Source: Mesorhizobium sp. AR07
Lineage (GTDB): Bacteria; Pseudomonadota; Alphaproteobacteria; Rhizobiales; Rhizobiaceae
Length of the DNA: 64,000 nucleotides
Assembly (NCBI RefSeq): GCF_024746815.1
Contig: NZ_CP080525.1
Coordinates: 5,512,501-5,576,500 of the forward strand
Direction of reading: 5' to 3'
Shown in pieces: positions 16,180-24,432 of this stretch. Under the pieces are notes generated by a model. It was not told where the DNA came from. It saw only the letters and a program-made list of their open reading frames with translations, and searched no databases. How positions within the stretch are numbered: the first letter of the stretch is position 1; every line of letters begins with the position of its first letter. The position numbers and the translations under genes are program-made.

Positions 16180-17247
16180 ATGTTCGACGTTGGCAGGCTT
16201 GAGCTGGCACGTAAGCGTCGCCGGATTACCGCAAAGATCCTTGCGGAGCGATCAGGCGTCGCTCCAGTGACGCTTTCCCGTATCGTCAACGGGAAGCAAG
16301 TGCCGGACGAAGACACAATTTCCAAGTTGGTAAAAGCCCTTTCTTTCCCCGCAGAGTTTTTTGAGAAAGACACTGCCGACGAAATCGATGTCGAAGCCGC
16401 CAGTTTCAGAAGCCTCACGACCATGACGGCCAGAGAGCGGGATGCTGCGCTGGCAGCTGGCGCATTGGCGTTCGAAGTAGCAGACTGGCTGAATTCCGAG
16501 TATCGGCTCCCCGAGCCTGATCTGCTTGACCTAAGCCAGGAAAGGAATCCGACGGCGGCTGCGCGGACGCTTCGACAATATTGGGCTATTGGCGAAAAGC
16601 CGATTGGCCATATGATAAAATTCATTGAAAGCAAGGGAATCCGTGTCTTCTCCCTCGCGGAGAACACCAAGAACGTGGACGCTTTTTCCGTATGGAGAAA
16701 CGGAGAGCCTTTTATATTCCTCAATACATTCAAGACTGCGGAAAGAAGTCGTTTTGACGCGGCGCATGAACTTGGCCACCTGGTTCTGCATAAGCATGGA
16801 GGGCCAAATCAGCGCTCGGCCGAGATGGAAGCGAATGAATTCGCAAGTTCGTTTCTTATGCCTAGTGCAGATATTAAATCCCAAATCCCGTATGTCGGCA
16901 GCCTGTCACAGATCATATCCGCCAAAACTCGTTGGGGCGTTTCCGCCGCGGCTCTATGCTACCGCCTGCACAAAATGGGAATCATCACAGAGTGGCAGAA
17001 CAGAACTTTCTGTATTCAACTCAATCAACGATATCGAAATTCGGAGCCTAACGGCATAGCCGCGGAACGCTCGTCAATCTGGCAGATGGTTCTCCAGGAC
17101 CTGTGGCGTCGCGGCTCGACGCGCTCGAAGATAGCGAAGGCGCTTCATCTTCCGGAGCCCGAGCTAGAAAATCTGATTTTTGGACTAGCTTCCGATCCCA
17201 CACCGCCTTCTCAAGCCGGGTCGCAGACCATTCGCGCAGTCAAATGA
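16180..17247 (+). CDS. XRE-family regulator fused to ImmA/IrrE metallopeptidase
   Basis: The 355-residue protein has an XRE helix-turn-helix in residues 6-60 (LAERSGVAPVTLSRIVNGK) and an ImmA/IrrE-type zinc peptidase domain with AAHELGHLVLH (HELGH at 196-200) and a downstream acidic ANEFASSFLMP segment supplying the third ligand. ImmA proteins cleave repressors of mobile elements; IrrE controls DNA-damage responses; RosmerTA defence also uses an ImmA-type toxin. Here both domains are in one chain, coupled to the unknown gene upstream. It is the last gene before the tRNA-Gly and so probably belongs to the island. The C-terminal 80 residues contain a second short helical HTH-like segment (STRSKIAKALHLPEPELENL). 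Confidence 0.8.
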   Translation: MFDVGRLELARKRRRITAKILAERSGVAPVTLSRIVNGKQVPDEDTISKLVKALSFPAEFFEKDTADEIDVEAASFRSLTTMTARERDAALAAGALAFEVADWLNSEYRLPEPDLLDLSQERNPTAAARTLRQYWAIGEKPIGHMIKFIESKGIRVFSLAENTKNVDAFSVWRNGEPFIFLNTFKTAERSRFDAAHELGHLVLHKHGGPNQRSAEMEANEFASSFLMPSADIKSQIPYVGSLSQIISAKTRWGVSAAALCYRLHKMGIITEWQNRTFCIQLNQRYRNSEPNGIAAERSSIWQMVLQDLWRRGSTRSKIAKALHLPEPELENLIFGLASDPTPPSQAGSQTIRAVK

Positions 17248-17293
17248 TCGCCCGACCGCCTTGGGAAGAAGGTCCGTATCAAGAACATAGGCT

Positions 17294-17359
17294 GTAAAAC
17301 TGCCCGTAAAACCGCCGGCTTTCAAGGCCCTCAACATCAGGCGTAAGCCCTTGTTTTAC
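17294..17359. repeat. Three GTAAAAC motifs, possible integrase arm sites
   Basis: Two tandem 12-bp units, GTAAAACTGCCC (17294-17305) and GTAAAACCGCCG (17306-17317), are followed by the inverted core GTTTTAC at 17353-17359, five bases before the tRNA-Gly 3' end. Clusters of short direct and inverted repeats flanking a tRNA 3' end are typical of arm-type integrase binding sites. This supports the tRNA as the boundary of the accessory region. No binding data are available. Confidence 0.5.
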
Positions 17360-17363
17360 AAAC

Positions 17364-17437
17364 TGGAGCGGGTAGCGGGAATCGAACCCGCGCGTTCAGC
17401 TTGGGAAGCTGACAGGCTACCATTACATCATACCCGC
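17364..17437 (-). tRNA. tRNA-Gly (anticodon CCC)
   Basis: On the minus strand the sequence folds as a 74-nt tRNA with encoded CCA: acceptor GCGGGTA paired with TACCCGC, anticodon arm TCAGC-TTCCCAA-GCTGA giving anticodon CCC, and T-arm GCGGGTTCGATTCCCGC. It decodes GGG. Its 3' end faces the accessory region to the left, the usual geometry for an integrated genomic island. Confidence 0.95.
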
Positions 17438-17500
17438 GCGTGCCCTCGTTACCATGATGGCCCGGCTTCGGGCAATCGCCAAAGCGGCAGGCGCGCCGGA

Positions 17501-19036
17501 TCAGGCGCCGGGCAGGTAGATCACGGCGTAGTCGTCCGCATAGGCCCGCTTCCAGCCCAGTTGGTCGAAGAAGGGAATGCGGTAGTCGCCGGCCGTCAGC
17601 AGCGCCCAGCCTACCCCATATTTCTTCAGCTGGGCTTCGAGGAGCGGCTTGCCGTCGCTGTGTGTCGTCTCGTCATCGGTTTTTGTGAAACCGCCCAGGA
17701 ACAGCTGGTCCGTCCGTCCGTCGATATAGGTCTTGATCCCGTGGAAAATCAGCGTGCCGCCGAAATCGTAGGAATTCAGCACGTTGCCGGACAGATGCTG
17801 GCTTTGGGCGAATGCCAGCGCTCCGCTGGCCGACGTCTTCGGGCTCGGCGTGACCTGATAGGTGCTGCCGAGCACGGCCACCGCGCCGACCAGCAAAACA
17901 GCTGCCGCACCGCAGATCGCGTAAAACCGCCTGGCGAAGAATTTCTCCAGTCCGTCGCGCTTTTCAGCCAGCCACGCGGTGGCCGAAAGCGAGGGATATT
18001 GCTGTGCGACCTCCATCGCGATCACGATCGGAACCAGGAGGAAGAACAGATACATGAAACGCACATGGGCGAGATAGACATGCAAGGTGAAGACGATGAA
18101 CAACGCCTTGGCCCAGCCAATTCGCAACCCTGACACCAGCAGCCCGAACAGCGCCAGCAGCATCGCAACTTCCTGGACAGGGTAATCCTGCGCATTGAAC
18201 GCTCGCCATTCCGTGATCAGCGGCACCGCCTCATTGCCATAGGCCACGGCGAAGGTCGCCAGGATGGCCTGGACGCCATAGGGGTGGATCAGGCTGACCA
18301 GCGGGCAAAGCAGACCGAATGCGACCCATTTCGCCAGGAGGGCTGGTTTCGAGAAGCCCGTGCGCGCCAACAGATCGAGGCCGGCGAAAGCCGCGATGAT
18401 GAAGCTCAAGGTGAAGGTGGCGTGCAGGTTCGCCCACAACACAACCAGCACAAGCAGCCACCAGGGTGGTGCCCGTTCTTCCCTTGCCGCACGAAAGAGC
18501 ATCGCCGTCCAGATGACGATGATCGGGAAGGTGAAGATATGTGGACGCCCTGTATAGATCGGGCTGATCAGGGCCGTGGCGACGAAGGCCAGCGCAATCG
18601 CCAGGATCGGCTTCAGCCATGTGCTGAGAAACCACCCCAGCAGGAAAACCGTCAGGGCTATCGTGACGATGATCAGCGTGGCCACGCCGTTCCAACCTCC
18701 TGCCCGGTAGGCCAAAGCCAGCAGAACCTGCCCCAGCCATTCCTTGGCAATCCATGGCTGTCCGGCAAACGTATAGGAATAGGGGTCGACCGTAGGAAAT
18801 GTCCGGTTTGCCAGGAAATCCAGTCCGACCTTTACCTGCCACCAACTGTCGGGATCCTGCAGGACGGAACCGGCAAAGGCAGCCAGCACCGCCGCCATGA
18901 TACAGGCCGTGAACAGGCAGAATATCAGCCGCGTCCGCTCGTCCAGCGTTGCCGCCTCCACGCTGGCTTGAGCGTCGTTCATGGTGCGCTGCCCCTGATC
19001 GCTTCCGATGACAGTTTGGTTCAAGGCGTTCGACAC
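17501..19036 (-). CDS. Polytopic membrane protein, GT-C glycosyltransferase-like
   Basis: This 511-residue protein has about ten to eleven membrane segments and a soluble C-terminal domain of some 110 residues. The first periplasmic loop holds the Asp-Asp pair DPDSWWQVKVG followed by DPYSYTFAGQPW and EWLGQ, as in GT-C enzymes that use polyprenyl-linked sugars. The C-terminus (SYDFGGTLIFHGIKTYIDGRTD) is periplasmic. The GTG at 19036 overlaps the gtrA-like gene by 16 bases; the ATG at 18982 is an alternative start. With the GtrA-like flippase and the GT2 enzyme upstream it makes a Gtr-type system in which this would be the transferase adding the sugar to a surface glycan. The exact acceptor is unknown. 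Confidence 0.7.
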   Translation of the reverse strand: MSNALNQTVIGSDQGQRTMNDAQASVEAATLDERTRLIFCLFTACIMAAVLAAFAGSVLQDPDSWWQVKVGLDFLANRTFPTVDPYSYTFAGQPWIAKEWLGQVLLALAYRAGGWNGVATLIIVTIALTVFLLGWFLSTWLKPILAIALAFVATALISPIYTGRPHIFTFPIIVIWTAMLFRAAREERAPPWWLLVLVVLWANLHATFTLSFIIAAFAGLDLLARTGFSKPALLAKWVAFGLLCPLVSLIHPYGVQAILATFAVAYGNEAVPLITEWRAFNAQDYPVQEVAMLLALFGLLVSGLRIGWAKALFIVFTLHVYLAHVRFMYLFFLLVPIVIAMEVAQQYPSLSATAWLAEKRDGLEKFFARRFYAICGAAAVLLVGAVAVLGSTYQVTPSPKTSASGALAFAQSQHLSGNVLNSYDFGGTLIFHGIKTYIDGRTDQLFLGGFTKTDDETTHSDGKPLLEAQLKKYGVGWALLTAGDYRIPFFDQLGWKRAYADDYAVIYLPGA

Positions 19037-19500
19037 GACGCCCGCCGATGCCCATCGCTCACGAGAATGTTCGGGTCGGCGCTGTCGTCTCCGTGACCTC
19101 TACGTCCCACAAACACGAAGTGTGCCGAACCGAGGTAGAAGACAACCGAGTAGGCGCAGATTCCCGCGAGATGGACCAGCGGGCTTTCGATGATGCCGGT
19201 TGAACGGGCGGCGATCACGACTGCCAGATTGATGCTGTAAGCGACCAGAAAGACGCCCCCATAGCGCAGCGCGATTCCGGACCGGAAGCCGTCGGCTCTG
19301 GTGAAGGTCCATTGGCGGTTGAGGAAGAAGCCGAGGCCAAGGCCGGCGGCATAGCCCGTGGCATTGGAAACGATATCGCCAAGACCGAGTGCCAGCGCAG
19401 CCAGAATGACCGCGTATCCCAGCGCCGTGTTCAACAGACCGACGGCGCCAAATCGCAGCATCCGCGGATAGTCAAACGGCAGGTTTGACCGCATGCGCAA
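19021..19500 (-). CDS. GtrA-family membrane protein
   Basis: This 159-residue protein has four membrane segments and the GtrA (PF04138) hallmarks: LRFGAVGLLNTALGYAV at the N-terminus, FFLNRQWTFTR in the first loop and VFYLGSAHFVF at the end. GtrA-like proteins are thought to flip bactoprenol-linked glucose or other sugars across the inner membrane. A hydrophilic tail of about 25 residues follows the last segment. It overlaps the methyltransferase upstream and the GT-C gene downstream, so the four genes form a tight minus-strand operon. A start at 19494 is equally possible. Confidence 0.85.
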   Translation of the reverse strand: MRMRSNLPFDYPRMLRFGAVGLLNTALGYAVILAALALGLGDIVSNATGYAAGLGLGFFLNRQWTFTRADGFRSGIALRYGGVFLVAYSINLAVVIAARSTGIIESPLVHLAGICAYSVVFYLGSAHFVFVGRRGHGDDSADPNILVSDGHRRASCRTP

Positions 19501-20173
19501 AATATTGGGCTCCGACAGGGACCTTGGTGAGGAAACGCTCGACCGGCCTCAGCCTCGCAAGCAGCCGAGGAAAGAAAATCCGGTAGATGATCCGGGTATT
19601 GGCAAGGCCCGCCGCGACCATGCGCCTGCGCATCTCGCGTGAGTTTATCAAAACCGCGTTTTCGTCGAAGGCGCAATTTCTCACCGCGTGCGTGGTCAGC
19701 GGGTTCCACGGATTGTGTTCGAAGACAAAGAAGCTGCCGCCATCGGCCAGCACCCTGCCGATCTCAGCGAGCAATCCGATCTGGAGGTCCTCGGGAATGT
19801 GGTGGAAGACGCAAGCCGCGAAGGCCAGGTCGAAGCTGCCGTCGGCAAAGGGAATTGTCTTGCCATCGAAATGCGTGAATGCGGCTTGGCCGGGAAAGCG
19901 CTTGCCGGCGATGTCGAGCGATTCCCGCGAAGGATCGAGCATGGTGATCTCGCTGTCGGGAAACGCGTTGCGCATATGGCCGAGCGAATTGCCGACGCCG
20001 GCGCCGAAGTCGAGTATCCGTCGCGGTTTCACGCCAGCCCGCCGCAGCGCCGCCGCGACGTCGTCGATCTTGTACTTGTGGAAGAACTCCGGCGCCTCGC
20101 CGCTCAGTCTTATGCTCGCGGCATGCTGCTGCTGGTATTCTCGCGCAAACTGGTCGAACTCCGCCTCAAGCAC
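19472..20173 (-). CDS. SAM-dependent class I methyltransferase
   Basis: This 233-residue Rossmann-fold methyltransferase shows motif I ILDFGAGVGNSLGHM, motif II ITMLDPSRESLDIA, and post-motif LAFAACVFHHIPED. The GTG at 20173 overlaps the end of the glycosyltransferase gene by 8 bases and is preferred over the open frame up to 20326, which reads as Arg/Ser-rich antisense of that gene. Within this operon it may methylate a sugar or lipid-linked intermediate; many orthologues are annotated only by domain. The C-terminal 50 residues are hydrophobic/basic and may touch the membrane. Confidence 0.82.
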   Translation of the reverse strand: MLEAEFDQFAREYQQQHAASIRLSGEAPEFFHKYKIDDVAAALRRAGVKPRRILDFGAGVGNSLGHMRNAFPDSEITMLDPSRESLDIAGKRFPGQAAFTHFDGKTIPFADGSFDLAFAACVFHHIPEDLQIGLLAEIGRVLADGGSFFVFEHNPWNPLTTHAVRNCAFDENAVLINSREMRRRMVAAGLANTRIIYRIFFPRLLARLRPVERFLTKVPVGAQYFAHAVKPAV

Positions 20174-21194
20174 GTGCGGCCCTCTTTGCCATCTCCTGCA
20201 GGCGATGGACGGGCAATTCCTTGTCCTCGGCTGCCTGGCTGCGCGAAACGATCTCGTTGACGAAGTACAGCGGCCGCCGCTTCGTCTCCATGTACATGCG
20301 CCCGAGATACTCGCCGAAAATGCCAAGCACCATGAGCTGGACGCTGCCCAGGATCAGCATGATCGCGGCAAGGCTGGTCCAGCCGGGCATGACGTTTCCC
20401 TTGGACCATTCGAGCAGGGTGTAGCCGAGTACGACCAGCCCCAGAAGCCCGAACAGCATTCCAAGCAGCGAGGCGAACCGCAAGGGCGCGATGGAAAAGC
20501 TGGTCATCGCGTCGACCGCCAGAAGAACCATCTTCTTCAGGGGATAGTGGGTGGTGCCGGCAAAGCGCCGGTGCCGTTCATAGGGGAACGCCACCTGTTT
20601 CAGACCGATCCAGCTCACCATGCCGCGAATGAACCTGTAACGTTCGGGCATCGCGTTCAGATGGTCGAGCGCGCGGCGGCTCATCAGCCGGAAATCGCCG
20701 GTATTCGGCGCGATCTCGACGTCGACCATGCGGCGCAGCAAGCGATAGAACATCGAGGCGGAGGCGAGCTTGAACCAGCTTTCGCCGTCGCGGCTCAGCC
20801 TCTGGCCATAAACGACATCGAAGCCTTCATTCATCTTCGCCATCATCGCGCCGAGCAGCTCGGGCGGATCCTGCAGGTCGGCATCGAGAATGAGAATGCG
20901 CTGGCCGCGACAGAATTCGAGCCCCGCGCTCAACGCGATCTGGTGGCCGTAGTTGCGGGCAAGGTCGATGGCGACGACATGGTCGTCCTTTTCGGCCAAC
21001 TGGAAAATGGCCTCACGCGTGCCGTCCGTCGCGCCATCGATGACAAGGACGATCTCGTAGGAAGGGCCTTGCTCGAGGCAAGCGGCCGTTATCCGCCGAT
21101 GAAGCTCGGCCATCCCGGCCAACTCGTTGTAGCATGGCACGACCACCGACAGCATGACGGCGCGTCGCGCGGTGTTTTTTTCCGTCTCCACCAA
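20166..21194 (-). CDS. Family 2 glycosyltransferase, GtrB/ArnC-like
   Basis: This 342-residue protein has an N-terminal GT-A domain (VVVPCYNELAGMAELHRRI; DGATDGT; DXD-type metal site LILDADLQDPPELL near residue 126) and two C-terminal membrane segments (LLGMLFGLLGLVVLGYTLLEW and ILGSVQLMVLGIFGEYLGR). This is the architecture of polyprenyl-phosphate sugar transferases such as GtrB, DPM1 and ArnC, which make undecaprenyl-phosphate-sugar at the inner face of the membrane. It leads the four-gene operon with the methyltransferase, GtrA-like and GT-C proteins, which together would synthesise, flip and attach a decorating sugar. Confidence 0.88.
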   Translation of the reverse strand: MVETEKNTARRAVMLSVVVPCYNELAGMAELHRRITAACLEQGPSYEIVLVIDGATDGTREAIFQLAEKDDHVVAIDLARNYGHQIALSAGLEFCRGQRILILDADLQDPPELLGAMMAKMNEGFDVVYGQRLSRDGESWFKLASASMFYRLLRRMVDVEIAPNTGDFRLMSRRALDHLNAMPERYRFIRGMVSWIGLKQVAFPYERHRRFAGTTHYPLKKMVLLAVDAMTSFSIAPLRFASLLGMLFGLLGLVVLGYTLLEWSKGNVMPGWTSLAAIMLILGSVQLMVLGIFGEYLGRMYMETKRRPLYFVNEIVSRSQAAEDKELPVHRLQEMAKRAARA

Positions 21195-21309
21195 AAGCCT
21201 TGCTCCCGCTATTCGAATGGCAATAGCGGCAATTGGTTAGAAAACAGATAAGCCGGCGGGATCGACCGCGGCTACTGGCCGTCCGCTTTTCTGCCGCCAG
21301 CGGCCACAG

Positions 21310-22740
21310 TCACGAACGAACCGGCAGTTCCATGCGGATGCGGGCGCCCCGCCAAGACCCGGTCAATATCCGGATGGTGCCGTCATGCAGAAGGGCGATC
21401 TGCCGGGCAAGGTTCAGTCCCAGCCCCGCGCCGCGCGACTGCGGCTGCAAGCGGTAGAAGGGTTCGAAGACATTCTCGTGCTCCGCCGCCGGAATGCCCG
21501 GACCCTCGTCGCGCACTTCGACGCCGCCGATCTCGTCGATCGCTATGGTGATCGTGCCGCTGCCGCCGCCATGGTCGATGGCATTGCGCACGAGATTGGC
21601 CAGCGCACGCTCGATCTGCAGGACATTGACCTCGACATGGGTCTTGTTGGGCGCGGGCTCGAAGGCAAGGTCATAGCCGGCCTCGATGGCAAGCGGCGCA
21701 AAGTCGGCGGCGACCCGGCTGACAAGGTCGCGGAGATCGACGATCTGGCGCTGGTCGGTGGGGCGGTCGAGCAATTGATGGTCGAGCAGCTGTTGGGCAA
21801 GATGCGACAGGCGCTCGATGTCGTGCAGCAGGCGCGCGCTTTGCGGCTCCTGCTTCAGCAATTCGGCGCGGGTGCGCAAGATGGCGATCGGCGTGCGCAA
21901 TTCATGGGCCGCATCGGTGAGGAAGCGGTTGTGCCTGTCGTAACCTTGGGCGAGGCGCGCCAGTGCCTGGTTGAAGGCATGCACCAGCGGTGCGATCTCC
22001 TGCGGTACATGCTTGACCGGCAGCTGCATCGCGCGCGTACCGATATCGATGCGCGCGGCCTGCCGGACGGTTTCGACGAGGCCGGCAAAGGACCGGCGCA
22101 CCACCGCGGGCGTCGTCACCAGGGTCGTGGTTCCCATGACGAGGACGATCGGCAACAGCAGGATGATGATGATGACCGCAAGCGCCGGAAGCGCTTTCTC
22201 CCAGTTCCTGCTGCCGTCCGGATTCCTGGCGACGTCGATAGTCGCCGAAATGTTGATTTCGAGGCCGTCGGTTGCGCCGCGCGACGACCGTGTCGCGGCG
22301 ATGATCTGAACCGTGCCGGCCCTAGTCGAAGCCCTTTCGAGATAGGCCTCCGGCCTCAGATCATCTTCGGAAAATCCGATGGTGGCATGATCGGCCTCGC
22401 CAAGCAGGTCACCAAAATTCCTGGTGTAGACATCGGGTATGTTGCCGAAACGGACGCTCTGGCCGCTGCCGTCGCGAACGATGTACCAGACATTGGGGAA
22501 ACCTTCGCGAAACGAACGCAGTTCGTCGGTCTCGTGGACGATCAATTTGCCGTCCTTGTCGCGGTCGACGGCATCCTTGATGGCGGCAACGGCAGCCTCG
22601 TTGTCGATCAGCAGCCTTGGATTGGCGATCCACAGCGCGGCCGCACACAGCACGATGAAGATGAGAAGCGTCGCCGCCTGCAGCAGGATCAGCCGCCGCA
22701 CCAGCACCCATTGCAGCGAGCGCGTGCGCGGCTTTTTCAC
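21310..22740 (-). CDS. Sensor histidine kinase (TctE/QseC type)
   Basis: This 476-residue kinase has two membrane segments (about 17-38 and 187-210) bounding a 150-residue periplasmic sensor domain, then HAMP, a HisKA H-box with phospho-acceptor His279 (TDAAHELRTPIAIL), and a HATPase domain with the N-box LVRNAIDHGGG and G-boxes VRDEGPGIP and GAGLGLNLARQ. The start overlaps the response-regulator stop as ATGA. The ligand is not evident. Such kinases commonly sense tricarboxylates, metals or envelope stress. It works with the regulator directly upstream. Confidence 0.9.
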   Translation of the reverse strand: MKKPRTRSLQWVLVRRLILLQAATLLIFIVLCAAALWIANPRLLIDNEAAVAAIKDAVDRDKDGKLIVHETDELRSFREGFPNVWYIVRDGSGQSVRFGNIPDVYTRNFGDLLGEADHATIGFSEDDLRPEAYLERASTRAGTVQIIAATRSSRGATDGLEINISATIDVARNPDGSRNWEKALPALAVIIIILLLPIVLVMGTTTLVTTPAVVRRSFAGLVETVRQAARIDIGTRAMQLPVKHVPQEIAPLVHAFNQALARLAQGYDRHNRFLTDAAHELRTPIAILRTRAELLKQEPQSARLLHDIERLSHLAQQLLDHQLLDRPTDQRQIVDLRDLVSRVAADFAPLAIEAGYDLAFEPAPNKTHVEVNVLQIERALANLVRNAIDHGGGSGTITIAIDEIGGVEVRDEGPGIPAAEHENVFEPFYRLQPQSRGAGLGLNLARQIALLHDGTIRILTGSWRGARIRMELPVRS

Positions 22741-23411
22741 GAGGCCGCCCGCAGGAGATAACCGAGGTTGCGGATTGCCCTGATCTCGATGCCGGCGGCG
22801 ACATCGTCGAGCTTGCGGCGCAGCCGCGAAATGTGGGCATCCAGCGCATTGGAGCCGATCTCGTCGTCCAGGGCATAGACGGCTTCTTCCAGTGCGCCGC
22901 GCATGATGGTCCGGCCCGGCCTGCGGATGAGCGTTTCGAGCACCAGCCGCTCACGCCGTGGCAGCTCCAGGGCCTGATCTTCGACAAGCGCCTCGCGATG
23001 GCGGAAATCATAGGTGAGACGGCCGACCACCGTCTGGTTGGCGCGCGAGGTGAACGAGCGCCGATGCAAGGCATGGAGCCTGGCAACCAGTTCCACCGTG
23101 GCGAACGGCTTGACCATGTAGTCGTCGGCGCCGGCATCGAGCCCGGCCACGCGGTCGTCTAGACCGCTGAGCGCCGTCAGCGCGATGACAGGCACATCCA
23201 GATGCAAGGCCCGCAGGCGCGGGATCAGGCTGAGGCCGTCGCCATCCGGCAGGCGGCGATCCAGCACCACGGCGTCATGATATCCGAGCCGCGCCATGGC
23301 CTCGGCATCGGCCAGTGTCGCGGCATGGTCGACGATGATGTCCTGGCGCTCGAGCGCCGTCCTCAGCACCGAGGCCATTTCTGGTTCGTCCTCGATCAGC
23401 AGGATGCGCAT
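22737..23411 (-). CDS. OmpR/PhoB-type response regulator
   Basis: This 224-residue protein has a receiver domain with phosphorylation site Asp51 (VVLDRRLPDGDG), acidic pocket IEDEP and conserved Lys in DYMVKPF, then a winged-helix DNA-binding domain (LPRRERLVLETLIRRPGRTIMR; AHISRLRRKLDD). It is the first gene of the two-component operon. A tiny lipoprotein gene lies 58 bases upstream on the same strand. It is related to QseB/TctD regulators. Confidence 0.92.
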   Translation of the reverse strand: MRILLIEDEPEMASVLRTALERQDIIVDHAATLADAEAMARLGYHDAVVLDRRLPDGDGLSLIPRLRALHLDVPVIALTALSGLDDRVAGLDAGADDYMVKPFATVELVARLHALHRRSFTSRANQTVVGRLTYDFRHREALVEDQALELPRRERLVLETLIRRPGRTIMRGALEEAVYALDDEIGSNALDAHISRLRRKLDDVAAGIEIRAIRNLGYLLRAAS

Positions 23412-23469
23412 GCGCGCTCTCTTTCACGGGCAACCAGATGGGCATGGGCAACCGGCAGGCTGTGGCAAT

Positions 23470-23601
23470 TCATTCGCATTCCAGCTTCGGTTGACGAAAG
23501 TTCTTCATGATGTTCGAGGCACACCCCGTCAGCGCCAGGACGATTGCGACCGAGACCGCCTTTGAGATCCACGCAGGATGGTTTGCACTCCGCTTGGGCA
23601 T
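23470..23601 (-). CDS. Tiny predicted lipoprotein (43 residues)
   Basis: A short minus-strand frame begins at the ATG at 23601 with GGGAATCGGAT before it and encodes 43 residues: a basic N-region (MPKRSANHPAWISKA), a hydrophobic core (VSVAIVLALTGC) ending in a lipobox LTGC, and a short tail ending QPKLECE. The organisation is that of a small lipoprotein processed to about 18 residues. It lies upstream of the two-component operon on the same strand and may share its transcript. It resembles entericidin-like or other small rhizobial lipoproteins only in layout. No longer gene is supportable between 23412 and 23814. Confidence 0.6.
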   Translation of the reverse strand: MPKRSANHPAWISKAVSVAIVLALTGCASNIMKNFRQPKLECE

Positions 23602-23814
23602 ATCCGATTCCCATCATCAAGGTCATCCGCGGCACCTAGGGTGTGAAGATTGCATCGACATTACGGACGAACTGGCTGGGTCCACGGATGCGCGTCGATG
23701 CCAGCGCGGATGGACGCAACGCAATTGCGCGGCGCCCATTCTCCGCGGGCACCGCGCAAGGTCTGTTCGGACGGGAGTACAAGACGGCTGGTTCAACCGA
23801 ACCATCGGCCTGCC

Positions 23815-24432
23815 CTAGAAGCGATAGTTGATGCCGGCCTTCAGTTCATGGCTACCGATCGTCGTCTTGGATTTGCCGAAGGCCGACGTCGTTTCGACGC
23901 CGGGGGTACGGACATAGTCATATTCGACCTTGGCCGAGAGGCCGCCGGCGAAAGCCTGCTCGATGCCGCCGCCGAGGAGGTAGCCGAGTTTCCATCCGTC
24001 GCTGCTGTCCACCTTGTCGCCTTTTTCGAATTTGGTCATGGCTACGCCACCGGTTCCAAACAGCAGCGTCTGGTCGAAGCTCAAGCCGGCCTTGGCCTTG
24101 GCGGCGCCGCGCCATTTTTCCTTGATCTTGCCGCCTTCGACGTCGTGTTCGGCACCGCCCAGATAGGAACCCTCGATCTCGGCGCCGAGGACGGCTGGGC
24201 CCATCTGCTGGTTGTAGCCGGCCTGAACGCCGCCGCTAAGGCCGTTCCTGCCGGCAAACGGGTTTGGCATCCCTGTGAACGCCGTGCCGCCATGCACGCC
24301 GACATAGGCGCCGCTCCACTGAAAGGCGGGGGGATCGTTGTAGGCGGGCGAAAGATCGGCAGCCATTGCCGAGCCGTTCAGGCCCATGGCAAGCGCACCT
24401 GCCGTCAGCAGCATCATTGCTTGGGGGGACAT
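23815..24432 (-). CDS. Outer-membrane beta-barrel protein (Omp25/31-like)
   Basis: This 205-residue protein has a signal peptide (MLLTAGALAMGLNGSAMAAD) and the mature start QWSGAYVGVHGG typical of the rhizobial/Brucella Omp25/Omp31 family. Alternating hydrophobic strands run to the C-terminal aromatic HELKAGINYRF, the recognition signal for BAM-mediated insertion. An eight-stranded barrel is expected. The ATG at 24432 with TTGGAG upstream is chosen over 24468. It stands alone, with its own promoter region to the right. Roles in the family include envelope integrity and host interaction. Confidence 0.88.
   Translation of the reverse strand: MSPQAMMLLTAGALAMGLNGSAMAADLSPAYNDPPAFQWSGAYVGVHGGTAFTGMPNPFAGRNGLSGGVQAGYNQQMGPAVLGAEIEGSYLGGAEHDVEGGKIKEKWRGAAKAKAGLSFDQTLLFGTGGVAMTKFEKGDKVDSSDGWKLGYLLGGGIEQAFAGGLSAKVEYDYVRTPGVETTSAFGKSKTTIGSHELKAGINYRF

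Noticed and set aside
19587..21251. 554-residue plus-strand frame antisense to methyltransferase and GT2
   Set aside because: Composition is typical of a high-GC antisense shadow; the opposite strand carries clear family motifs.
21385..22761. 458-residue plus-strand frame antisense to the histidine kinase
   Set aside because: No domain character, and the kinase motifs on the other strand are unmistakable.
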